From NCBI GenBank assembly GCA_020350865.1, contig CP070726.1:477415-483396 (forward strand): DNA of 5,982 bases, written 5' to 3'. Within the stretch, counting starts at the first letter, position 1. Every line of letters begins with the position of its first letter. The notes below the pieces were generated by a model. The model saw only the letters and a program-made list of their open reading frames with translations. It was not told where the DNA came from and searched no databases. Positions 1 through 5,295 of this stretch are shown piece by piece. The position numbers and the translations under genes were made by a program. The stretch is from Thermoplasmata archaeon. Lineage in GTDB: Archaea > Thermoplasmatota > Thermoplasmata > GCA-020350865.

Positions 1-551
1 CCGGTTTTCAGTTCGTCCGCGTACTCCAGGATGATGTTGCCCAAAGCACCGCTCTGGGACATGAAGCCCACATGGCCCACCAGGGGCAGCGTGGTTCCGA
101 AGGTGGCATCCATTCTGACATCCTGGTCAGTGTTTATGACGCCCATGCAGTTGGGCCCCACAAGCCTCATGTCGTACTTCCTGACCAGGTCCACGAGCTG
201 TTTTTCCAGGGCAAGGCCCTTGTCCCCAATCTCCCTGAAACCCGCAGAGATCACAACGAGGCCCGAAACCCCCTTCTCTCCGCACTCCTCCGCAACCGAG
301 AGGACGAATTCCTTGGGCACCACTATGACGGCCATGTCCACCGGGTCCGGAATGGAGGAGACGGAGGGGTAGCACTTGATGCTGTTCACGTACCGGGTTT
401 TGGGATTGACCGGGTACACGGGTCCGTTGAAGCCGTAGGCCACCAGGTTGTGCAGTATCTGCCTGCCTATGGTCCCGTGCTTTCTGGAGGTGCCCACCAC
501 TGCAATGGATTTCGGCTTGAACACGGCGTCGAGGTTCTCGGATTCGGACAC
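1..551 (-). CDS. Acetate/acyl-CoA ligase (ADP-forming), alpha-type CoA-binding part, N-terminal 183 residues (cut by left edge)
   Basis: ADP-forming acyl-CoA synthetases convert acyl-CoA, ADP and phosphate to acid, CoA and ATP, and are the usual archaeal route for energy gain from acetyl-CoA and amino-acid-derived CoA esters in the cytoplasm. The translation opens with LDAVFKPKSIAVVGTSRKHG, the Rossmann-type CoA-binding entry of this family. It continues with YPVNPK (about residues 48-53), IPDPVDMAVIVVP (72-84), GVSGLVVISAGFREIG (98-113), VGPNCMGVINT (133-143) and SQSGALG (168-174), all in family order. The phosphorylated His of the second domain would lie beyond the edge, so subunit versus alpha-beta fusion cannot be told. 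The start chosen is GTG at 551, with GGGTGGT a few bases upstream; an in-frame GTG nine bases further upstream is an alternative. No ATG is available. The family call is firm, the substrate is not. Confidence 0.9.
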   Translation of the reverse strand, partial: MSESENLDAVFKPKSIAVVGTSRKHGTIGRQILHNLVAYGFNGPVYPVNPKTRYVNSIKCYPSVSSIPDPVDMAVIVVPKEFVLSVAEECGEKGVSGLVVISAGFREIGDKGLALEKQLVDLVRKYDMRLVGPNCMGVINTDQDVRMDATFGTTLPLVGHVGFMSQSGALGNIILEYADELKT

Positions 552-585
552 GGTTACCACCCTTTCGGTAATGATGTGATTATGC

Positions 586-596
586 GGATATAATCT
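586..596 (-). promoter_or_regulatory. Candidate TATA box for the acyl-CoA synthetase gene
   Basis: On the minus strand the sequence reads GATTATATCC. A start of transcription about 26 bases downstream would fall near 565, giving a leader of about 14 bases that just holds the GGGTGGT ribosome binding site before the GTG at 551. This is inferred from spacing and sequence only. Confidence 0.4.
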
Positions 597-647
597 TTGT
601 CTCTTAAAACTTCCTTTGAGCACCTAATTGTTCATTCGACCCATATT

Positions 648-670
648 CGGGGCAGCCCGGGGAAACCCCG
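648..670. other. GC-rich stem-loop in the divergent intergenic region
   Basis: CGGGG at 658-662 pairs with CCCCG at 666-670 around an AAA loop. A second CGGGG at 648-652 can pair with CCCG at 656-659 or compete for the same 3' arm, so two mutually exclusive folds are possible. It lies between the divergent acyl-CoA synthetase gene and the gene at 730, upstream of the likely TATA boxes of both, so it is more likely a DNA-level site or remnant than an RNA leader structure. Its function is unknown. Confidence 0.35.
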
Positions 671-677
671 ACATACC

Positions 678-704
678 TATTAATAAACCAGGACCATATA
701 AAAA
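678..704 (+). promoter_or_regulatory. Candidate promoter for the small membrane protein gene
   Basis: Two TATA-like stretches occur: TATTAATAA (678-686) and CATATAAAAA (695-704). The first places transcription start near 708, which leaves room for the GGAGG ribosome binding site at 719-723. The second would start transcription at or after that site and fits less well. Confidence 0.35.
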
Positions 705-718
705 CGTTTCAAAGAAAT

Positions 719-723
719 GGAGG
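719..723 (+). promoter_or_regulatory. Ribosome binding site that fixes the start at 730
   Basis: GGAGG sits six bases before ATG 730. The same reading frame is open back to an ATG at 628, but that start has no such site and would lie upstream of the promoter candidates, so 730 is preferred. Confidence 0.6.
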
Positions 724-729
724 CTAAAA

Positions 730-975
730 ATGGGCGCTCCCGAAATATACATGCTGTGGCACTTCACTGGCAAGTATGAGTATGTGATGGCTCTGCCGAT
801 AATAATCTTCATCGCCATTGTGAACATCGCACTCTTTCTGGATCCTACGATTCCCTCCGTATGTCTGGCCACGGTTGTGATAATCGATGCAGCCGTGGTA
901 ATCACGGCTGCCTACTACTTCCTGACAAGGGAGAAGCCTGTGAAGCGCAAAGTAGAACCACGCAAGGCAAAGTGA
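730..975 (+). CDS. Small two-helix membrane protein, unrecognised (81 aa)
   Basis: I do not recognise this protein. After a short N-terminal stretch with aromatic residues (MGAPEIYMLWHFTGKYEY) there are two hydrophobic segments, about residues 18-37 and 43-65, joined by a short DPTIPS turn. It ends in a strongly basic tail (KPVKRKVEPRKAK), which by the positive-inside rule should be cytoplasmic, so both termini probably face the cytoplasm. The start is set by GGAGG six bases upstream. The PepSY gene follows on the same strand after 107 bases, but a separate TATA-like box lies in that gap, so an operon is possible but not required. No catalytic or binding motif is visible. Confidence 0.65.
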   Translation: MGAPEIYMLWHFTGKYEYVMALPIIIFIAIVNIALFLDPTIPSVCLATVVIIDAAVVITAAYYFLTREKPVKRKVEPRKAK

Positions 976-989
976 GCTTTGCTGCGGTC

Positions 990-1000
990 AGCATATAATC
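990..1000 (+). promoter_or_regulatory. Candidate TATA box for the PepSY gene
   Basis: AGCATATAATC lies about 26 bases before position 1022. Transcription from there would give a leader of about 60 bases carrying an AGGAG site, a short ORF (1052-1081) and the GGGGG site of the PepSY gene. The spacing is consistent but the call rests on sequence alone. Confidence 0.35.
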
Positions 1001-1051
1001 GCAGAGGTTATGGGTGTTCATGTCGCAAACTATTTTAGTTAGGAGCAGGAT

Positions 1052-1081
1052 ATGGTAGATATCATAACCGCGGGGGTATAA
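1052..1081 (+). CDS. Possible 9-codon leader ORF before the PepSY gene
   Basis: ATG at 1052 is preceded by AGGAG (1041-1045) with six bases of spacing, as good a site as that of any gene here. It encodes MVDIITAGV and stops with TAA at 1079-1081, one base before the ATG of the PepSY gene and in a different frame. This layout would let ribosomes terminate and restart on the PepSY gene. It may equally be chance: nine codons are too few for a coding test, and PepSY has its own GGGGG site at 1072-1076. Confidence 0.25.
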   Translation: MVDIITAGV

Positions 1082-1082
1082 A

Positions 1083-1499
1083 ATGTTCAAGAGCGAAAAG
1101 ATCGTGCTGGTTTTTGCTGTTATCGCGGTAATCATCGGAGGGTTAGGCGTATTTGCATATACAACTGGAGTTTTTGCCGGAGACCCGGAAATTACGGCCG
1201 AGGAGGCAGAGGCCATTGCCGAGGAGTACACGAACGGAGAGGCAGTTTCCGTGGAGCTTGAAAAGGAGGGCTTCACGTTGGTGTACGAGGTGGTGGTTGT
1301 AAACGAGACAGGTACATATGAGGTTGAAATCGACGCCGAAGACGGGACGATCCTGGAGATAGAGGAAGACGACGAGGACGAAGAGGACGACGATGATGAT
1401 GACGATGATGATGAGGAAGATGACGACCACCATGATGAAGAAGACGACGATGACGACGGTGAACACGAGTCAGAAGAGGAAGAAGAGGGCGGTCACTAA
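1083..1499 (+). CDS. Membrane-anchored PepSY-domain protein with a long acidic, His-containing tail (138 aa)
   Basis: The N-terminus is a signal-anchor: MFKSEK, then a hydrophobic stretch at about residues 7-26. VFA-GD at 30-34 could be a cleavage site if it is secreted rather than anchored. Residues about 37-93 match a single PepSY domain: ITAEEAEAIAEEYT helix, then strands around FTLVYEVVVV, TGTYEVEIDAEDGTILEIEE. PepSY domains are small extracytoplasmic modules, known as inhibitors or regulators of proteases and as parts of redox and membrane systems. Residues 94-138 are almost entirely Asp and Glu with His at 116-117 and near the end, a likely divalent-metal or calcium binding region outside the membrane. 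GGGGG lies six bases before the ATG. The stop overlaps that of the convergent ADP-ribosylglycohydrolase gene. The tail's GAY/GAR codons make a low-complexity tract, a likely place for length variation. Confidence 0.8.
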   Translation: MFKSEKIVLVFAVIAVIIGGLGVFAYTTGVFAGDPEITAEEAEAIAEEYTNGEAVSVELEKEGFTLVYEVVVVNETGTYEVEIDAEDGTILEIEEDDEDEEDDDDDDDDDEEDDDHHDEEDDDDDGEHESEEEEEGGH

Positions 1500-2611
1500 G
1501 TAGCTTTCTCATTATTTTTCTTTTTTTGCTTTTTTCTGAAAGCATATGGAGGAAACAACCTCCTGAACATATGGGCCATCAGAACCCAGAAGAATAAGAA
1601 GTTGCGCGGTAAGATCTGCCACCTGGCTTTTCGAACCGGCTCCACGATCCTGCCTTTGGCGGATGAAGCGACCCTCAGGCCAACTTCCCTCATCCACTTG
1701 ACGTTCCTGGGCCTTTCCCATATGCCCTTGATCCATTTTCCCGGGATACCCGCCTCACCAACCCTTGCACCGATGATCCCCCCGAGGATGGCGGCGGTTG
1801 TATCGGTGTCGTCCCCGCAGGCGATGATCTCCTGGATGCCTTTTATATAATCGTTTTGGTGGTTCAGCCAGACCTGGATGACAACAGGCACCGTGTGGTA
1901 GATGTAACCTCCCACACCCTTTTTACAGCCGATATCCAATGCGAAATCAAAGGGGGTCTGACCGAGGTTTGCGCTTGACGCGGCCTTCCCGAGCAATGCG
2001 GTGAGCTCCGTTCCCTCCTCTCCCAGGAGTTCTTTTATTTCCCTCAGATAGTCATCGCTTTCTACATGACCGAAGGTTGCCATGTACGCAGCCTGCGCCA
2101 CTGCAAGTGAGCCGTATGCTGCCTTGGGGTCGGTATGGGTGATTCGGCTGGATGCAAAAATAAGCTGCTTGAGCAACTTCCGGTCCTGACCGCAATAAAC
2201 GCCTATTATCGGTGCCCTCATGGCCGGACCGTTGCCGGCGGAGTACACCCCTGTGTCCCCCGGTTTGTAGCCGAATGCAGCTTTGAGGAGCGCCTTGAAT
2301 GTGGCAGTGCCGATTCCCGCAGGCAATCCCAGCAGCCAGTACTTGAGGCGTCTGGTGAGAATCCGGGAGAATGAATCTGCATCACCCCTGCATTCGATGA
2401 GGGCCTGGGCGGTGATCAGGGCATGCTCCGCGTCATCACTGAGCATTCCGCGGCCGAACAGGAAATGGTACCGCTCCACTTTCGGACGCATCCTCATCAG
2501 CCGGAATCTTGAAATGCCTTCGTACGGCAGACCCAGGGCATCACCCACAGCGGTGCCCAGAAGGGAACCCACCGCAGCTTCTTCTTGACCAATTCTCTGT
2601 TCGTTGTCCAT
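1496..2611 (-). CDS. ADP-ribosylglycohydrolase (DraG/ARH) family protein (371 aa)
   Basis: Enzymes of this family remove ADP-ribose from proteins, nucleic acids or small molecules using a two-metal (Mg or Mn) centre in an all-helical fold. Hallmarks appear in order: GSLLGTAVGDALG (15-27), SDDAEH (58-63), SAGNGPAMRA (124-133), ITHTDPKA (157-164), GVGGYIYHTVPV (232-243) and GDDTDTTAAILGG (266-278). The metal ligands expected from ARH/DraG structures are present as S58-D59-D60 and D268/D270/T271, but the Thr usual after the first Asp pair is A61. The wording, including YWLLGLPAGIG and the hydrophobic-basic end before PPY, recalls a DraG subfamily also common in bacteria. ATG 2611 is preferred: the domain starts soon after it and GAGGAG lies nine bases upstream. 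A TTG at 2710 would add 33 residues with a signal-like hydrophobic run, but has no ribosome binding site. No ADP-ribosyltransferase partner is in the window. Confidence 0.9.
   Translation of the reverse strand: MDNEQRIGQEEAAVGSLLGTAVGDALGLPYEGISRFRLMRMRPKVERYHFLFGRGMLSDDAEHALITAQALIECRGDADSFSRILTRRLKYWLLGLPAGIGTATFKALLKAAFGYKPGDTGVYSAGNGPAMRAPIIGVYCGQDRKLLKQLIFASSRITHTDPKAAYGSLAVAQAAYMATFGHVESDDYLREIKELLGEEGTELTALLGKAASSANLGQTPFDFALDIGCKKGVGGYIYHTVPVVIQVWLNHQNDYIKGIQEIIACGDDTDTTAAILGGIIGARVGEAGIPGKWIKGIWERPRNVKWMREVGLRVASSAKGRIVEPVRKARWQILPRNFLFFWVLMAHMFRRLFPPYAFRKKQKKKNNEKAT
1515..1535 (+). terminator. Likely poly-T terminator of the PepSY gene, inside the opposing coding sequence
   Basis: Sixteen bases after the PepSY stop come three T tracts: TTTTT (1515-1519), TTTTTTT (1521-1527) and TTTTTT (1530-1535). 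Archaeal RNA polymerase terminates on such U-rich tracts without needing a hairpin. On the other strand the same bases are AAA/AAG/AAT codons giving the KKQKKKNNEK tail of the ADP-ribosylglycohydrolase. Confidence 0.5.
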
Positions 2612-2665
2612 ATCCACTTTCTCCTCTTCATCTCCAGATGAGATCGCAGCTGGTATCGGGATGGA

Positions 2666-2732
2666 CAATAATAAAATTTGACCCAATATTACTTTTACTC
2701 TTTCATACAAATCAGAGGGATGGCTTTATAAT
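2666..2732 (-). promoter_or_regulatory. Candidate promoters of the ADP-ribosylglycohydrolase gene
   Basis: On the minus strand TTTTATTA (2669-2676) would start transcription near 2646, giving a leader of about 35 bases that includes the GAGGAG site. A second box, ATTATAAAG (2724-2732), would start near 2703 and give a leader of about 90 bases. Neither would put the TTG at 2710 safely inside the message, which supports the ATG at 2611. Confidence 0.35.
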
Positions 2733-2743
2733 TTTAACGAAAG

Positions 2744-2752
2744 TATTATATG
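2744..2752 (+). promoter_or_regulatory. TATA box of the toxin-antitoxin module (leaderless transcript)
   Basis: TATTATATG at 2744-2752 puts transcription start near 2774-2778, at the ATG of the toxin gene. No ribosome binding site precedes that ATG, so a leaderless message fits. Confidence 0.5.
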
Positions 2753-2779
2753 TAATATATGTAATATCTATAGTTACAT
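2747..2779. repeat. Tandem TATATGTAA repeats plus inverted ATGTAA/TTACAT: candidate autoregulatory operator
   Basis: TATATGTAA occurs twice without a gap (2747-2755 and 2756-2764). The second copy's ATGTAA (2759-2764) forms an inverted repeat with TTACAT (2774-2779), whose last bases are the AT of the toxin start codon. The cluster overlaps the TATA box and the predicted transcription start. Type II modules commonly repress themselves by antitoxin binding at such palindromes, and the antitoxin here carries an AbrB DNA-binding domain. That it binds here is inference. Confidence 0.5.
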
Positions 2780-2981
2780 GTCTAACATAAAGTACAGTAG
2801 GCATGCAAGGATGCGAATGGTTGAAAGAGGGATATCAGAAAGAGAGGTGTCTGAAGCGATCAATAAAGGCAGTAAAAGAAGGAAAGGTAAAGAGATAATA
2901 GCTGCACACAGGCATATTGAAGTAATATTTAAGGTGGCAAATAAGGAGTTTTATGTAATAACCGTGATGCTGCGATGGTGA
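2778..2981 (+). CDS. DUF4258-family putative toxin (67 aa)
   Basis: The N-terminus YSRHARMRMVERGISEREV (residues 6-24) is the DUF4258 signature, with H9, A10, R13, E16 and R17 in the usual places. It is followed by a predicted helix ending EAINKG and by strands HIEVIFKV and FYVITVML near the C-terminus. Members of this family are found next to antitoxins and are predicted mRNA-acting toxins of type II modules, with a small RelE/MqsR-like size and shape; the activity itself is inferred. The length is close to complete for the family, though it ends soon after the last strand (LRW). ATG 2778 is the start, with no ribosome binding site, consistent with leaderless translation. The antitoxin gene begins five bases past the stop, or overlaps it if an earlier start is used, so the two are one operon with toxin first. 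Confidence 0.8.
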   Translation: MSNIKYSRHARMRMVERGISEREVSEAINKGSKRRKGKEIIAAHRHIEVIFKVANKEFYVITVMLRW

Positions 2982-2986
2982 TGAAT

Positions 2987-3319
2987 ATGACAAAATGTCC
3001 GATGTGTGAGAAAGGAGTGCTGAAAAAGAAGAAAATCGAAGAGAAGATGTTCGGGATTTCACTGGGTAAATTTACCGCAGAGGTTTGCGATAAATGCGGA
3101 GAATCATTTCTTGACGAAAACGCCATGAGGAAGATCGAGGAAAAGGCCAAAGAACTGGGCATATGGGGTCTGGCCAAGGACATCAAGATAGTCAAATCCG
3201 GTAATTCGTTGAGTGTGAGAATACCCGCGAAGATAGCACGCTTCCTTGAATTATATGAAGGAAAAGATGTTCTTTTATATCCTGAGGGGAAAAAGAAGAT
3301 CATTGTGGAAGTTACCTAA
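2987..3319 (+). CDS. YgiT-type zinc-finger / AbrB-domain antitoxin (110 aa)
   Basis: Two domains are visible. Residues 1-45 form a YgiT/MqsA-type zinc finger with two CxxC knuckles, C4-C7 (CPMC) and C34-C37 (CDKC), followed by GESFLDENA. After a charged helix (46-58), residues about 65-108 match an AbrB/MazE-like swapped-hairpin DNA-binding domain: KIVKSGNSLSVRIPAKIARF, then an EGKDVLLYPEGKKKIIVE strand pair. The expected role is to neutralise the DUF4258 toxin through the zinc finger and to repress the operon through AbrB. In bacterial MqsA the DNA-binding part is a helix-turn-helix, so this is an alternative fusion. ATG 2987 is chosen because GGTGA (2977-2981) lies five bases upstream and the first CPMC begins at residue 4. 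Starts at 2975, 2978 and 2981 are in frame and would overlap the toxin stop. Confidence 0.85.
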   Translation: MTKCPMCEKGVLKKKKIEEKMFGISLGKFTAEVCDKCGESFLDENAMRKIEEKAKELGIWGLAKDIKIVKSGNSLSVRIPAKIARFLELYEGKDVLLYPEGKKKIIVEVT

Positions 3320-3326
3320 GAATAAT

Positions 3327-3392
3327 AATTATAAAGGGGCCTTCCCGACTTTCAGCGGCGGAAACTGTTTAACCATGAAAATACATTAAAGG
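3327..3392 (+). promoter_or_regulatory. Candidate promoter elements before the gene at 3432
   Basis: AATTATAAAG (3327-3336) and ATACATTAAAGG (3381-3392) are TATA-like. They predict transcription starts near 3358 and 3413. The second start leaves the GGTGA site just inside the message. Apart from these, the gap 3320-3431 holds nothing I can identify. Confidence 0.3.
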
Positions 3393-3431
3393 TTTGTAGG
3401 GCCGGGGTTTGAAGGAGAGGGTGAACCATAT

Positions 3432-3749
3432 ATGGATTTGGAATCTTTAAAATGCGAAATTGAGATCATTAAGGATACTCCTGAATATAAGATGTATCAT
3501 ATAACGACTCCGATGGTTATAATTGGAGTTGTTTGCATGATCCTGGCTGCCGGAATTTTTTCATTTGTAGGTTTGAAAATAAATGATTATATTCATATAA
3601 TATTGACATTATTATTTATAGGCTTATTACTCCTGACTTCAGCGCCAATCGTTTTGTCAAAAGTTCCATGGGATTTTAGGATTAAATATATCGAGTTGAA
3701 GGGGCAATATAGGCTTAGATTGAAGAAGAATAAAAGGAATCGAAGATAG
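3432..3749 (+). CDS. Small two-helix membrane protein, unrecognised (105 aa)
   Basis: I do not recognise this protein. A polar N-terminal stretch (residues 1-26) is followed by two hydrophobic helices, about 27-48 and 53-76, separated by the short KINDY turn. A hydrophilic tail of about 28 residues ends in a basic run (RLRLKKNKRNRR), so both ends should face the cytoplasm. GGTGA at 3420-3424 lies seven bases before the ATG and fixes the start. The coding sequence is clearly AT-richer than the flanking minus-strand genes and uses many ATA and TTA codons, like the adjacent toxin-antitoxin module, so the two may have arrived together. It could be a cargo or membrane partner of that module, but nothing in the sequence shows it. 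Confidence 0.65.
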   Translation: MDLESLKCEIEIIKDTPEYKMYHITTPMVIIGVVCMILAAGIFSFVGLKINDYIHIILTLLFIGLLLLTSAPIVLSKVPWDFRIKYIELKGQYRLRLKKNKRNRR

Positions 3750-3872
3750 AATACAGTGATAGATAACATAGTGAAGAACAAAATCTTCCCTAAGGGAGGC
3801 AGCGGGCAATATCAAGTTTGAGTACGCGAAACCCATTAAGTGGTCTATATGAAAAATATGATTTCGATATTC

Positions 3873-5261
3873 CTAAACAGTTTTTTGTATGGCCAGGGGC
3901 TCAGGAATATTGACGTCCACTCTATATGCCGATGGCTGGCCCGTCCTTTTGGAACTCAGAGCCCTCTTCGCCTGTCTGACCGTGGCTCTCAGCCCCAGGG
4001 TGATGAGGAGCGGCGCAAGGTCGCCTCCCGGGACCCCCGAGAAATGTCTGGTGAAGATCTTTGTACAAGCGGAACCCCACGAGTTGACCTCCATGTTTGC
4101 TTCTGCTACAAGCCCGTGCAGGCTGGCCGGGGAGAAGTGCTTTGGCCGGAAGATCACCTCCGAGATGTCGTACCGTTCCCAGTCATAGGTGAGGATCCTG
4201 CCTTCCCTGTGTAGTCTGTCAAAGAGCCTTGTGCCCGGGTAGGGGGTAAGGGGAAAGAAGATGCAGATGTCTATGTCGCAGTCCTTGACAAACTCAACCG
4301 TTTTTTCTGCAGTTTCTTTGGTGTCCTCATCGAACCCCAGGATAAAAGAGCCCCCGGCAAGAAAGCCGTGGTCGTGCGTCTTCTTAACAAGCTCCCTGTA
4401 GTCCGACCTGATGTTGTGGAGCTTGTGGACGGATAACAGTGTTTCGGAAAAGATGCTCTCGAAGCCGTAGTACAGGGCCACACATCCCGATTCGGAGGCC
4501 AGTTTGAGGATTTCTTCGCTTCTTCCGATGGTTGTGTCGCAGGGTGAGACCCATTGCATGTCGTTCTCCTTGATGATTTCCAGACGTTCCCTTGTCTTTT
4601 GGGGATTGGCCATGAGGTTTGGTGTTGTCAGGACCGTCGTCCTTTTCCGTTTCCATTTCTCTATGTCCTTTCTTACCACATCCAGGGGCCTGTACCTTCA
4701 CATTTTCCCGGTATAATTTGGAAGCCCGCAGAAGTCGCATCGGTTAGGACAGCCTCTGGAGATTTCCAGGGGTAACTTCAGTTAGAACCAGTTCTTGTAG
4801 ATGGAGAAGTCCGGAACCACAAAATCCGCCTCCCTGCACAGTCCCCCGGAATAGAACGGCCGAAGCTTTCCACACCCGGCATCACTGAGTACCTCCGGCC
4901 AGTTGGCCTCGCACTCTCCAAATACCACCGCGTCGCAGTGCTCCTTTGCTTCTTGCGGCAGCACATAGGGATGGTAGCCTCCCATGACGCACATGGTACC
5001 AGTCCTCCTGCACATATCACCGATCTCGTAGGCGTCCTTGGATGTGGTGGTGAGGACGGAGAGGGCCACCAGATCGTAATTGGAAAGCGTCTTTTCCGAA
5101 ATTTTCTGGCGCTGGCGGGATATGAAGGTCGTTTCGTGGGGCTCGGGTGTTAATGCGTTCAATATGGAGGGCCAGAGAGGGGGGTAGAGCATCTGGGGGA
5201 GGGAGTGCGGCAGGTGGCCCTCCCATATTTTGTTGCACGGGTCAATAAAAGCTATCCTCAT
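3873..5261 (-). pseudogene. B12-binding radical SAM protein gene interrupted by two in-frame stop codons
   Basis: The frame spans 463 codons, a normal length for stand-alone B12-binding radical SAM proteins. Codons 1-140 form the cobalamin-binding domain: MRIAFIDP, PPLWPSILNALTPEPHE, YDLVALSVLTTTSKDAYEIG, VMGGYHPYVLPQEA and VVFGECEANWPEVL; the DxHxxG lower-ligand motif is not seen, as in many relatives. TAA at 4782-4784 (codon 160) follows NWF. The frame continues LKLPLEISRGCPNRCDFC, with cluster cysteines at codons 171, 175 and 178 (CX3CX2C). TGA at 4698-4700 (codon 188) follows NYTGKM. The radical SAM barrel then runs on: YYGFES, GGSFILGFDEDT, LTPYPGTRLF, to TAG at 3873. There is no frameshift. 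Single C-to-T changes from CAA and CGA would explain both stops. Taken literally, the products are a cobalamin domain alone (5261-4782) and a barrel lacking its cluster motif (a restart at GTG 4679 is possible). A recent pseudogene is likeliest; sequence error or readthrough are alternatives. Confidence 0.85.
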
Positions 5262-5285
5262 CGTAATAAACTACATAACCTGATT

Positions 5286-5295
5286 ATTTATAAAT
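5286..5295 (-). promoter_or_regulatory. TATA box of the radical SAM gene (leaderless)
   Basis: ATTTATAAAT is a perfect 10-base palindrome centred about 27 bases from position 5263, so transcription on the minus strand should begin within a few bases of ATG 5261. No ribosome binding site lies before that ATG, in agreement with leaderless translation. The promoter looks intact although the gene is interrupted. Confidence 0.5.

Noticed and set aside
72..593. Long plus-strand open frame opposite the acyl-CoA synthetase gene
   Set aside because: It is a shadow: the minus strand encodes a clear, motif-complete CoA-binding protein over the same bases, and the plus translation resembles nothing.
628..729. 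Upstream extension of the small membrane protein to ATG 628
   Set aside because: The added residues read through the GC hairpin and the promoter candidates, while GGAGG is ideally placed for ATG 730.
3332..3344. 13-base sequence TAAAGGGGCCTTC repeated at 5620-5632
   Set aside because: One copy is intergenic and the other lies inside a coding sequence; flanks differ at once, so it is best taken as chance.
3784..3800. TCCCTAAGGGA palindrome as a terminator hairpin
   Set aside because: A one-base loop cannot form and no T tract follows.
3813..3830. GTTT...GAAAC stretch resembling an archaeal CRISPR repeat
   Set aside because: Only one copy exists, with no spacers or second repeat in the window.
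4698..4700. TGA as a selenocysteine codon in the radical SAM protein
   Set aside because: A TAA stop in the same frame 28 codons upstream would not be explained, the position is not a known Cys/Sec site, and I see no clear SECIS element.
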